From: Echinarachnius parma | Taxonomy: Eukaryota; Echinodermata; Echinoidea; Clypeasteroida; Echinarachniidae | Reading direction: 5' to 3' | NCBI GenBank assembly: GCA_037951105.1 | Contig: JBAMJV010003376.1 | Span: 124,001-188,000, forward strand | Length of the DNA stretch: 64,000 bases | In this document: one piece after another, positions 37,099 through 47,084 of the stretch | Numbering within the stretch: position 1 is the stretch's first letter | Layout: each line of letters opens with the position of its first letter | Notes under the pieces: model-generated | What the model saw: the letters and a program-made list of their open reading frames with translations, nothing else | Told to the model about the DNA's origin: nothing | Databases searched by the model: none | Program-made: the position numbers and the translations under genes

Positions 37099-38692
37099 AC
37101 AGAGTGTTTCGAGAAAAAAAACGGAACCCAACTTCCACCAGCAGTATCTCGTCTAATAAACATAATTATGTTTATGGCAATATGTCATATAAAAGATGAA
37201 TTCATGATCTTTTGTTTGATACCACATGTTTCGATAGCGTCATGCATGAATGAATATAAATGACTTTTAACAGATTAATGTAAAAAGTAGTTTGCGCACA
37301 AGAGTAGAAAGTTATTGTTTAATGCAATTATTGCAAATCATGAAACATAGAGAAAGTCAAATGATATTTCATGGTGTTTCTGTATCCATAGCTTGACATT
37401 TATTCAACCTCGAAAAGAGTTCAGGGTCCATAATTATCCCCAATGTCCTTCCACATGACCCGCTTGTCTGTCCGCACAGTTTTGTGCTTGTGTCACCATG
37501 GCTCTCATAGCCCGTCTGACAACATTCCCCTGCTGGCACGATTTGGCATCGAACTCCCTGATGATGCGATTGCGAATGTCATAAGCTACCCTGACACTTG
37601 CACGAATTTTGTTCCCGCAATGCCATGCAATGCGTCGTGCCAATGAGTAAAGTCTTCGTGAACGAGTGTGAAGAGTGTGTGAAGTGTGCAGGGGTGCGTG
37701 CCATGTCGTAGAGAGAATTTTGAAATGTTCCAAAATTTGGTACGCATCAATTTTCGTACCATGTGCGTGCACTTACGTGAACCATGCGTGAACACTTCGC
37801 GTACTCGGCGCGAACACTGTGTAAATGCGTGAATGCAGCGCAAACTTGCGCGAACACAACGTGAACAGCTCGTGAACAATGCGTGGCATGGCATCTAGTG
37901 TCAGGGTGGTTTTAGGTGTGAAACGACAGGCTATGCATTATAGCGTGCCACCAAGCGGGACAAAGCGTGACTAAAAATTGCCCCGACGACTTCACGCATG
38001 CGGGAACTATGCGTGGCATGCTTGACACTGCGGGACAATGCGGTACGGTAGACGTGAACAATGCGCAAACTTTAACTATGTGTGAACAAGTAGTGCCATT
38101 GCGTGCCAAAGTGTGCCAATGCGGCCCATTATTGGCCGAGCATTGCGTAGACAGTGCGTAACTATGCGTGTACAGTGCACGAACAGGTCGCAAACGCTCC
38201 GCGATGTAGCACCGAAATGGCACGCTTTGCCACGACGCATTCCGTGGCAATGGGGGGACAACATTCGTGCAAGTGTCATGGTGGCTTTATGTATCTTTCG
38301 GCTGAGTGATCTAGACCTTTGTCTTCATATGATCCCAGTGGTGTCCGAATGGACCCTCTCAGAACAACCCTTGTTTAGATTCAGACTAGTCCCTTCCATT
38401 TCATACTTCCTCATATTCCCCCAAAATGTGGATTTTGAGGGTGTATCACAAAGGTATCACAAAGGTTTCAATGAATTAACATTATTTATGACTGTGTTGA
38501 TCAGTAGATCTAAATCTCGTGTGCATTGCTAATTCAAAAGGTTTGCAGTTTGATAACCACAAGCTCAATACTTACGAATATGGTATCATATGAAAGAGTA
38601 ATAAATTATCTTTGCGATGGCATATTGCGATAAACATAGTTATGTTTATTAGATATTGCTAGTGGAAGTTGGGTTCCGCTTTTTTGTAACCA
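37099..38692. mobile_element. Mariner-like foldback element with CpG-rich core, ~1.6 kb
   Basis: Ends CAGAGTG and CACTCTG are flanked by TA. Inward, CGGAACCCAACTTCCAC and TAATAAACATAATTATGTTT recur inverted near 38620-38675, giving long terminal inverted repeats. A second inverted pair lies further in (about 37560-37640 against 38215-38290). The core (37640-38220) is CpG-rich and iterates GTGAAC and GCGTG words. A transposase remnant is present at the left. Confidence 0.75.
37437..37620 (-). pseudogene. Remnant of the C-terminal part of a mariner-like transposase
   Basis: On the minus strand the peptide contains IRASVRVAYDIRNRIIREFD and ends with a C-x-x-R-x-x-G-H-x-E-G pattern followed by a stop. 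The spacing of NRI, an RRAMRAM-like segment, a cysteine and G-H-(V/F)-E matches the extreme C-terminus of many Tc1/mariner-type transposases, as known from that family. The catalytic DDE region is absent, being replaced by the GTGAAC-rich core. The ORF continues upstream to 37772 but that part is repeat-derived. Confidence 0.5.
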
Positions 38693-38699
38693 CTCTGTA

Positions 38700-39038
38700 T
38701 GTTATTCTATACATGAGGGAACCCTTTGGGGAAATCATAACGCTTATGGTACATAAACTTTCATTCATTATGTGTGAAGAACAAATTGATTCATTACAAA
38801 CATTGGAATAATGCTAAGTATTTAGTATGAATCTTATTCTGTTTTTGTATGATGTTGATGTACATGGATGAAGGAAACTTCAGGAAAATTAAACATATGG
38901 TATCTGATACGATTAATTGCATAACCTTTTATGTATTCCTCATTTTCAGAAGAACTAATTGAAGTATGTACTTAAAATTAATGCCTAATAGTGATTCTAT
39001 TCTTTCTTCTTTGTTTCTCATTCTGTTATGTTGTACAG
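38700..39038. other. AT-rich DNA ending in the acceptor of the leader exon
   Basis: Pyrimidine-rich from 38995 (TCTATTCTTTCTTCTTTG) to the AG at 39037-39038. Confidence 0.5.
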
Positions 39039-39605
39039 GAAGTAAAAAACTGTCCGTCTCATCCCGGCTGCTCCACGTCAAATCTGTCTCTGCCCACACA
39101 TCAATTTAATCTATCTGAAGGAAGGAAGGAAGAAGAGAAAGAGAAGGAAGGACAAGAACGTACAAGGAAGAAGGGGGAAAGAAAGGAACTGACTGAAGGG
39201 TGTAATGAGTTAACTGAAGACAGAATAAGGAGTGCTATCGGAAACAAAAGGAAAAGGAGAAGTTGCAAGGAATGGAAACAAAGGAAGGAGGAAGAATAGA
39301 AGGAAAGACATACAAAAAGGATTTTCAATAGGACAGATACAAAAAGGAGTAGGACCAAATAGACTTCATTTGCTCGTCATTGATAACGAAGGAGCAACAA
39401 TTTGCCCTCCTTCGATTAAGGGTGAATATTTGCCCTCTATTGACAATAAAAGGTTGGGCATTTGCCCTGCCTTGGATAACGCAGGGGCAATAGTTTGCAC
39501 TCTTTTGATAACGGAGGACCGCAGATTTGCCCTCTGATAACAGAGGGGTGAACACTTGCCCTCCTTTGATAGCACAGGGGCAGATATTTGCCCTCCATTG
39601 CCAAG
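39039..39605 (+). other. 5' leader (exon portion before the start codon) of the 39-41 kb gene
   Basis: The exon opens after a long pyrimidine tract ending TTGTACAG (AG at 39037-39038). All three frames contain stops before 39606, and the frame of the downstream ATG has a TAG at 39570, so this part is read as untranslated. Its first half is purine-rich (GGAAG-type runs, about 39115-39310). Its second half is an array of about seven imperfect 31-nt repeats (39380-39600) capable of forming hairpins. It contains upstream ATGs such as the one near 39206. The transcription start is not in this exon because the exon begins at a splice acceptor; at least one upstream non-coding exon is expected. Confidence 0.6.
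39380..39600 (+). repeat. Tandem ~31-nt hairpin repeat array in the 5' leader (about 7 units)
   Basis: Units begin near 39382, 39414, 39442, 39475, 39506, 39536 and 39568. The consensus is close to GATAACGGAGGGGCAA followed by a short loop and TTTGCCCTCC, so each unit contains complementary arms (GGGGCA/TTTGCCC type). Units differ by substitutions that often leave partial pairing. The array ends about 6 nt before the start codon. It could be a minisatellite or a translational control structure in the leader. Confidence 0.75.
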
Positions 39606-39743
39606 ATGGAGGCCTTCTCTCCGATGGGGGAGACCGTAATGGACACATCGTCCCTCGCCAGCCCACAGCCGCACATGATGATGGGGATGGTGGATGAATC
39701 AATGGACACGCTGGTTATGTCACCGCAGCCCACGGACCGAGAG
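39606..39743 (+). CDS. First coding exon (46 codons), N-terminus of a Met/Pro-rich protein
   Basis: The ATG at 39606 lies in a good eukaryotic start context (A at -3, G at +4) and is the first ATG after an in-frame stop at 39570. It encodes 46 residues beginning MEAFSPMGETVMDTSS and ending QPTDRE. The peptide is rich in methionine, serine and proline, has acidic patches, and shows no signal peptide or membrane segment. The exon ends GAG|GTAATG, a consensus donor, in phase 0, matching the phase of the next exon. Codons use more G and C than the surrounding AT-rich DNA. The function is not recognised; the composition would suit a disordered N-terminus of a nuclear protein, which is inference. 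Confidence 0.75.
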
Positions 39744-40551
39744 GTAATGTTATATCTGACACCTGCTCTTTTGTGTCAATAGAATTGTTCGCTTTCACAT
39801 TGCTTGAAATTACCACAGGTCCATGCACAAACTTGCGGTCAGGTCATTCCTGTTAACAAACAATGAAATGTTTGAATTACTATAAACTGCACAGGTCATT
39901 ACATTAAATTTCATCTGATATGTCCAGCCTGCCTTTTTCAGAAAGGTCACGCAGCGATTAATTTCACATTAATTATTCAAAGGTCGGGTCCTAGACCTTT
40001 TGGTCTGCTGTAGGTATCGAGTGAGATGGTCAGTTGTAATTAACCAGTCATTAAGAGCCCATCACTTAATTAATCGGGTCATTATGTCGGTATGACGGTC
40101 AAGTTTACAAATCTAGGTCATTAACACTGAGTACTGGCTAACTAGGTCAATAAACAGGTCAATACATGGGTCAGATTTCCAATTAATGTTACAATAGTTT
40201 AGGTTGGAGAAGATTGAAAGAATAACAGAGATAACAAAAGGGGGAAAATGTGTTTAATGTTGCAAATTGTGTCAATGTTGCATGTTGCTGTTATATTGGT
40301 ATGATGAACATTGTACCTTGTTTTGAACAAAATGGGAAAATTACTTAACCATGCTATGATCATCCAAATGTTTTTGCAATGATCTGGAAGATTAGATGGT
40401 CATTTAACCATTCATACGGTTGAGTTTTATTAGTTCTAAAGAATGGATTCTTAAGAATTGTTTCAAGAGCAATGAAATGTATGCAACATTAAACATTCAT
40501 TTGCACTTGATCCATGTTTACATCACCAAATTTTCTTTGATTCTGTTCCAG
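39744..40551 (+). other. Intron between the two coding exons
   Basis: An 808-bp GT-AG intron in phase 0 with a pyrimidine-rich 3' end. It is AT-rich and contains several AGGTCA-like words (around 39893, 39949, 40027 and 40100-40170, for example TAGGTCATTAA and CTAGGTCAATAAACAGGTCA). These resemble nuclear-receptor half-sites, but no functional claim is supported. I see no transposon here, unlike most of the window. Confidence 0.7.
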
Positions 40552-41350
40552 ATCATCCAGCAAGCGGCACCTACTCCAGTCTTCACACAAGAGGGAGCTG
40601 TTGCAAGTCAGGGGCTAGGCACGTCATTCACAGGGTGCCTGTCCAACATGGTTTTACCGGGATTACCGAACGCCAGCGGAACTCCGTTTTTGCTCAACGC
40701 AACTAGTCCGACTACGGTCGGGGCTCCGTTTCTTCTAAACCAATCAACATTCACAGGAGCACCGCAGGCTCATGCACCTCAATTTCTCATGAATGGGAAT
40801 CCAAACACAACATTTTTCTTGAACACCAACCCAGGTTGTGGGAACATGCAGACGTTCTTACTTTCGAACCCCAACTTGGGGGCGCAGGGGACGCCGTTCA
40901 TGGTGCAAACTCCGGTGACAAACACCACCACTTTTTTGGTGAACTCGGGCATGCTCAACACGAGTCCCAACACGTTGCTTCTGACGCACCCCAGCTTGGC
41001 TGGGTCGAACAGTACCCTAATGCTGACAACTAACCACGGTGCAGCGGTACCGCAGCAGGTGCACCCAGCACCGGCGATACCGGCTGAAACCCTCTTGGAC
41101 GCTTCCGGCGAGATCAAAGCGCATGCGAGCGCAAGCGAAGGTGGCGGCATTCAACTCCAAACAGTGCAATTACCATTGTCGGCGGTTTCTGGGGCACCGA
41201 TGTTACCGACAGAGATGGCTCAGAACTTTGTCCTTCAGAACTTACCCTTGAGGTCCGACAGTAGGTCATCGTCTATTTCGATACCGGAGTTGGAGCAGGC
41301 GGTGGTCGAGGAGAACTCACTGATGGCTAACATCAAGGAGAACAAAGACA
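40552..41350 (+). CDS. Second coding exon (799 nt): low-complexity region with nine ~14-residue F-L-L-N-like repeats
   Basis: The exon starts after TTCTGTTCCAG (AG at 40550-40551) and ends AAAGACA|GTAAGT, a perfect donor. It is open throughout: 266 codons plus one base, so it leaves phase 1. Joined to the first coding exon it continues TDRE-IIQQAAPTPV. The sequence is rich in Asn, Thr, Pro, Gln, Leu and Gly. Motifs of the type TPFLLN, QFLMN, TFFLN, TFLLS, PFMVQ, TFLVN, TLLLT and TLMLT recur at about residues 92, 106, 124, 134, 148, 162, 174, 188 and 202 of the joined protein. A Gln/Leu/Val-rich stretch (IQLQTVQLPL) follows, then an acidic, Ser-rich tail. No zinc finger, homeodomain or other folded domain is visible, so any DNA-binding part would lie in later exons. 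This resembles the activation region of a transcription factor, but I cannot name the family. Confidence 0.85.
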
Positions 41351-41514
41351 GTAAGTGCCCTTTCTTGACATTCATATTTGTTCTGATTTTCTGATTGCTT
41401 TTGCTCTTATTTCATTCTTGTCCTGTTTTCTTTTTCTTTGTCTTTTTTCTCTTTTTTTATTGCTTTTATCAAGGAAAATGAAGACAATAAGAACCCTTCT
41501 TGACATTACATCCT
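41333..41514 (+). repeat. Tandem duplication of the exon end and donor site, second copy decayed
   Basis: The segment at 41333-41374 (AAGGAGAACAAAGACAGTAA onward) is repeated at 41473-41514 (AAGGAAAATGAAGACAATAA onward), followed in both by a CCTT(T)CTTGACATT run. The second copy has lost the donor GT (GT to AT), so only the first can act as a 5' splice site. The spacing is about 140 bp. Confidence 0.6.
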
Positions 41515-41760
41515 TTCTTTTTGTTTTCTTTTTGTACTGTTTCATGCCTGGTTCCTTGTGTGATTCTTCAGGGGCTAAATCGCGTGGAGCTCCAGTGTCT
41601 GTTCACTGTGTTTTTCCTACCCCCAGTCCCCCACCCCCCCCCCCCCCCCCCCCACCTTACCCTTTTTCTGTTCAGACTGTGAATGCTATATCCACTCTTA
41701 CAAATATATAATGTATATATACCACCACCATCAATATCGCCTGCTCCCAGCGGTCCTATC
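41351..41760 (+). other. Start of the next intron, pyrimidine-rich
   Basis: After the donor at 41351 the sequence is strongly pyrimidine-biased (41390-41470, 41505-41540) and contains a poly-C run at 41634-41653 followed by CACCTTACCC. No continuing open exon is seen. The following exon was not found in the window with confidence. Confidence 0.5.
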
Positions 41761-42250
41761 ATATCTCGTTACCACCAATTAGTCTCAACGGAGTCTGGTT
41801 CTCACCCAACCGTCCAACCGCACATCATTAAAACCGATTAGTCTCAACCAATGGGCGGTAGTAGGGGAGGAGTCTGCACACTCGAGGATCACTCTTGCCG
41901 AACCGCATTTATTTCGAGCTTACAATTGGATTTTCTTCCGGCCGGCCAATCGCACATCATTAAAACCAATTAGCCTCAACCGACAGGCGTTTGTGGGGGA
42001 GGAGTATGGCATCAGAATCTGTCCTACTTTGACGGAGTTAATGATTCCCACCCAACCGTCCAATCGGGCATCATTAAAACCGATTAGTCTCAACCAAGAG
42101 GGGTTCAAAAGGGGAGGAGTCTAAATACTCAACCTCTGTCCTGCTTTACTGTATTCATACTCTGTGTTAATGATTGGATTCTCTCCGGACCGGCCAATCA
42201 CGAGTCATTACTTCTAATTAGGCCTCGAGTGAGTTAGAGTCTCTACCAAT
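41760..42250. repeat. Tandem array with CCAAT-bearing units (4 copies)
   Basis: CGCACATCATTAAAACCGAT followed by TAGTCTCAACCAA and GGGGAGGAGTCT recurs at about 41818, 41950, 42060 and (diverged) 42190, with GGCCAATC or GTCCAATC at each unit start. It is intronic to the 39-kb gene if that gene continues rightward. Confidence 0.75.
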
Positions 42251-42479
42251 AGAAAGGCAAGTAGGGTGCTTTAATAACGCATTTAATGATCGGTCCTGCC
42301 GCATTCATATCCATGGGCATAACAATGTTATTGACCGCATGAATCAGGCCAGTTAGTGATTTTAATCAAATTATTGGTGTGGGTACGATGCTACGATACA
42401 AATGATCAACAGAATTATGGGGGCGGTAGAAGGAGGACAGCATCTCACAGTGGATCCATTAACTTTATCAAGTTCAACC

Positions 42480-42750
42480 AAAACAGCGAAAAAATTAATA
42501 TTTTTATTTCGGGGGCTCCTTTTCGGGGGCTACTTTTCCAACTTTCAGGGGCTACACATTTCCGGGCTCTTTTTCCAATTTCAGGGGCTTCTATTAAGCT
42601 CTAATGCTGTAAGTGATCATCTTATATAAGCATTTGATCACGATCCAAACAGAAAATCCAACAAAAATCCCCAAATTAAAAATAAATAAATTGAAAAAAT
42701 TTTTAAAAATTAAAAAAATTGGGGGGCTCTTTTGGGCATTTCGTTATTTT
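42480..42750 (+). mobile_element. GGGGCTCTTTT-type element, long copy
   Basis: Contains CGGGGGCTCCTTTTCGGGGG, TCAGGGGCTACACATTTCC and GATCACGATCCAAACAG. It aligns in reverse with 53340-53605. Confidence 0.65.
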
Positions 42751-43600
42751 TAACTTGCAGCATTCACATTACTCTTGTACCACCTTGTTTAATGGTCACA
42801 GAAGAATGAAACAGGTTTTTATTTTTTTCAAATGTCTCCCTCATTATAATGGAACATTTTTCGACTGTCAAGATGAATGGGCAAAAAGTGAGAAAATCTG
42901 ACCTGTAATTTCACTTTTTTTCACTAGGTAACAGTGTTCTGTTTGCTATGACACTATTGCCCATCATTCAGTGGGAACTTTCAGTGATATTGGTATATAT
43001 GATCGAAGTCTCAAACACCACTTTTGGTTAATCTGATAAGGTTAGTGGATCGCTGTAATCCTCCATTCATATGCAATGAATAGAAAGAAGCTTGGTAAAA
43101 AGTCAAGGGTGTATAAATATGATCCATTCCACACTTTTGTGCACATTGAAGAGCAGATCCAAAGTTCTAATTGTGTGAACATTGTGACTTCAGCCAACCA
43201 TGGCAGTTAGAGGGTTACCATGTTGTTCATAATGTAATTTGTTGTTTCCCGGAAATGAGATAATGTGATCCAGTATGTTCCCTCTTGATCTTCTGCTTCA
43301 CATTATTATATGATATTATTTAAATATGATCCAAAGTTCTAATTCTTTGAACATTGTGACTTTAGCCGACCATGGCACTCATGTTGTTCATGTACTCGGT
43401 TGTTTCCCGGAAATCGGATAATGTGATCCAGTATTTTCCCTCTTGATCGCCCCACTGAGGCTCACATTATATTCTGTTGCACATTATTCTTGGTAGTCCC
43501 GCTTGATGAGCATAATTAAGTTTTAATGTCATTCTCAATTAACACTCTACTAAAAGGTTGAGAAATTAAAAAGACAAGTCAGAGGTCTAGTTCTAGATTG
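42751..43600. repeat. Diverged family A-like remnant and tandem duplication (period ~175 bp)
   Basis: The stretch at about 42760-43060 resembles TTAA family A. ATCCAAAGTTCTAATT through TTCCCTCTTGATC occurs at 43156-43293 and 43329-43449. Confidence 0.6.
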
Positions 43601-43609
43601 AATGTTGGG

Positions 43610-43795
43610 TGGATGGATGGATGGATGGATAGCTAGGTAGATAGACCTATAGCTAGCTAGCTAGTTAGCTAGAAAGAAAAGGATGGATGGAGAGATGGAT
43701 GGATGGAAGGATAGATGGATGGATTGATCGATAGATGGACAGATGGACGAGCGTACAGATAGATAGCCAGATAGATAGATATGTTACAAAAGGGA
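43610..43795. repeat. GATG/TAGA microsatellite region
   Basis: Imperfect (GGAT)n, (TAGC)n and (GATA)n tracts run continuously from 43614 to 43783. Confidence 0.9.
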
Positions 43796-45838
43796 AAAGT
43801 TTCAAACAAAATATTGTTAAATGAAAAAAAAGAGGAAAAATATTCTTTGGATGATTTGCAAATTAACGAGTGTCATTAACTGTAAGAGAACAAAAATATG
43901 GAAAGAAAAGAATTGGATCAAGGCTCATGGCTATTGTAACAAGATGCACATCAAGGACATGATGCAGTGGGAAGATGGATTAGATATAGGGGATGCTATC
44001 CCTCATCCGTTGAGAAAGCAGGAGCTCATCAACATCATAAAACTCTTTACCAGACAGTAATTGATCAATAAGAGCTTTTTTATTGCCACGTCCACATTGA
44101 CAACTGGAACTGGAATTCAGCCTTAGAAAACACTTATTCCTTGTTTGAGTTATGGTATTTAATAGTAGTAATAATAACATTATATTATTGTGATTATTTT
44201 ATCCATTAACCTAACTGTTTCTCATGTATCACAACACATGTAAAATATAGCTCTCATTCATGTCACTTTTATGTATTTATTGCAGCAAAGAGTAAAAGAC
44301 ATGGCTCATTTACAACATAAAACATTTTAAACCTTCAAGTGCATGTTGATTTTGGCACCAACCTTCATTTTAAACTGATTACGTGTACAGTATTTCCACA
44401 TCTCACTTAGATCATTTAATTTTTTGCCCAGGGCCCTGTTTCTCAAATGATCGTGCCCGATCAAATTTAATATAAATTGCCTAAATCCTAGTAAGTATCT
44501 AGTATTTGTAGCCTTATGCCCAATTATATGGCTTGCTGAGTTTGTCTTCATTTCACATAGATGATTTATCACTAAAATGAAGAAGAAAAAAACAATATGC
44601 CCTTCTCAGCAAGCTGTGCCTGACCAAAAATCAAACATCAAGTTGCAAATAACCCAGTAAGCATCTAGTATTTGTAAACTTATGCTCAATTCTGTTGATT
44701 GCAAAGTGTTGTGCGATAGACCCCAGATGTGATAGTTGTGTACCTGCTGTCTCATCTTGTTGACCTTGACATTGTGAGCATTCTCAAACAGTTGATTGTA
44801 GTGACCTTTGACCTCACCTACCAGGTGTTAATTCTCAAATCATTTTTTTGTTTCTACAGTTAATGTGTACCAGTAAAATGCAATCTTTAGTAGATATTAA
44901 GTAATAAATAAGACAAAAAATATCATGTACATTACATTCTTTGGCATGCACACGTATGCCATGTCAAAAATGTGATGGAATTCTTGGAATGGAAGAGCTG
45001 GGAAGAAGTTTAATATGATCATTAAGATATATTATCCTGTACCATGCTAGATTTTGCAAACCCAGTAGAGTTAATACAGGACCCACCGGGTTCCCCTAGG
45101 CAATGGGTGAAATAATTTTAAAACATCATGTTTATATGCATTTGTGTTGGTACTCGGGTGGTATTTTTGCAGGTCTATTAAGATGTATAGGAAGTCATTC
45201 CATTGAATATTTTAAAGTAATTTACAAGGACCCTACAGAAGGACCCTAGGTAGGAATAAGCAACATCATCCCCTAGCAGAAGTGTAACTTCTTTGATAAA
45301 CGTATTACATAATTTTAGAGTGGGTTTTACACACCTATATTGTGTTTGTGTTTCTTTCAATTTGTGCAAATAAGAGCAATTTTATCATTGCACTAGTTTT
45401 CTTTCTTAACTCTCTTTAACCCATTTAAGACTATTTGATCGTGAGATAACATGAATTCTTCATAGAACCCGATCCCAAGTTCTTTTTTCCGGACCAGTCC
45501 TAAATGGGTTGAATGGTTTGACCTGTTGAACTCTCTCTGGTCAAGCATTGACCCACATAGACGTTATTGATCCGCTTGACCGCTGGGCTGGACAGTGGAC
45601 AAATAGAGATCAATTATTCTGACCTTCATGGGTGGTAATAAGAGTAATAAGTGTATTTACACCTTTGTGATCTAATTGCAAACGAGGCCAGGTCAATTGA
45701 CCCGTTGAAGACTGTGTGATTTTGTTATATATTCGCACAGTGACCATTTACCCCCGGCCAAAGTAGACGATTTCTCATGTGTAGCACGTCATGCCTGAGT
45801 TTGTAGTTCACCTCTCCAAACTAAGGCTGAGTCATGTC
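43796..45838. other. AT-rich non-coding DNA; one ORF of uncertain status
   Basis: The + strand ORF at 43821-44060 ends with a peptide of protein-like composition (IKDMMQWEDGLDIGDAIPHP) but has no known domain and no convincing acceptor. ATCTAGTATTTGTA recurs near 44497 and 44667. A copy of the ~80-bp TTAACCC family lies at about 45031-45113. Confidence 0.35.
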
Positions 45839-45970
45839 GGATATTTTATAAACCGGGTTCCGATAAACTGGTTCCGATCGGAACCCGATATTCCGATTAA
45901 AAAATAAAAAATAAATCGAAACCGGGACCCGATTGTAACGGTCGGGAACCGATTTGATCGACTGAACCGA
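45839..45970. repeat. Palindrome-rich repeat with GGTTCCGATCGGAACC
   Basis: A perfect 16-bp palindrome at 45871-45886 is surrounded by CCGGGTTCCGATAAAC, CCCGATATTCCGATT, CCGGGACCCGATT and GGTCGGGAACCGAT. These are variants of one motif on both sides of an A-rich spacer. Confidence 0.6.
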
Positions 45971-46204
45971 CTCGGCCTTACTCCAAACCTACGTAACCAA
46001 CATAACTAGGCTAGATTGTGCACACTTACATAACAGTGAGACACTGTGTATTTTGCGCATGTGCAAGCTGTTTGCAAGATGGCACCCCATGTCTGATTTA
46101 CGAATCAGACCTCCCTCCAGGCAACTAAAATCATTTACTCAAAATTCAATTTCATCCTTTAACTTTCTGCCATTTAAAATTGTACTCCGTTTATTCGTCA
46201 GTTT

Positions 46205-46286
46205 GTACATGTTCCCTACTAGATATTACAATTGCCATCTAGAGTTAATGTAGGACCTACCAGTTTCCTGTAGGCAACGGGTTAAC
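46205..46286. mobile_element. ~80-bp TTAACCC-type mini-element (representative copy)
   Basis: Pattern TTCCCTACTAGATATT... then ACCTACCAGTTTCCTGTAGG and CAACGGGTTAAC. Similar copies are at about 2284-2333, 45031-45113, 48159-48234, 50576-50656, 50654-50735, 55171-55252, 61330-61412 and 61890-61970 (inverted). Ends approximate TTAACCCGTT and its inverse, so TTAA may be the target. Confidence 0.6.
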
Positions 46287-46319
46287 ATGCAACATGTGCA
46301 ACACATTTACTAACAGACA

Positions 46320-47060
46320 TGCATTAATGTGGTGCATATTTTGAATGTCTACACCTGTTACTAAACTACATGCATTACACTTACATAAATGGGTTTAACA
46401 TACACATATGCAATACATTCTTAAGGTACCACCACCCAAAAATAATATTCTTATAAATGAAAGGTAACATCTTTAGAATTCCATTCCATCAACAAGTTCA
46501 CCAAAATATGTTTCCAGAAAAAAATATATAATCGGAAAACGCATCACCATTCTAAAGCACGGTCTGAATGAACGAGACTAATTTGTGCAGAGCGAACGAA
46601 TCGCCCGGGATTCCATTGTCTCCAAACGTACGCGTGAATAGCATTGGCGCACTCGCAAAACAGGAACCAGGAAATAGTAGTGGTTCCGTAAGTGGTGGAA
46701 ATTAATTGCTTTGTTTATGAATTACACAAACCTTTGCAAAATGTTGTGTATCTATTTGATATCACAAAACGGTAACAAAACATATAATTATGTGTTGTTC
46801 TTTGCCTGGTGGTCCCCTTTAACATGATACATATATGAATTCACATAACAAATATTTTGAGTGTCAACACCTGTGTCATTGCTACATGCTTGTAAATTGC
46901 TAATCAGACTCAACACTTCATCTATATTTACATAAATACAATAACACAATAACATATATATGTAACACATTCTTTAACATTGATATGAATTAACATATTT
47001 TGAGTGTCAACACCTGTCTAATAGTTATATGATTGTAAATTGCTAATTATCAGACTCAAC
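46320..47060. repeat. Tandem array split by a TTAA MITE
   Basis: ATATTTTGAGTGTCAACACC recurs near 46336 (diverged), 46853 and 46993. The unit at about 46965 (CATTCTTTAACATTGATATG) shows the empty TTAA site for the MITE at 46425-46818. Confidence 0.75.
46425..46818 (-). mobile_element. TTAA-flanked MITE, family C, copy 3
   Basis: TTAA at 46421-46424 and 46819-46822; ends GGTACCACCACCC and CCTGGTGGTCCCCT. Confidence 0.85.
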
Positions 47061-47084
47061 ACTTGCTGTGAACACTTCATTGGT

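Noticed and set aside
37586-38532. ORFs of 100-139 aa on both strands within the mariner-like element
   Set aside because: Apart from the ~60-residue C-terminal transposase-like tail they derive from CpG-rich repeated words and the inverted repeat, with no consistent frame.
39101-39733. Four overlapping minus-strand ORFs of 85-125 aa
   Set aside because: They run antisense through the purine-rich leader and the 31-nt repeat array; the apparent protein repeats mirror the DNA repeat.
40779-41150. 123-aa minus-strand ORF
   Set aside because: Antisense shadow of the real coding exon on the plus strand.
43821-44060. 79-aa ORF with protein-like C-terminal composition
   Set aside because: No domain is recognised, there is no convincing acceptor or Kozak start, and it lies next to a microsatellite. 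Kept only as a note in the surrounding region.
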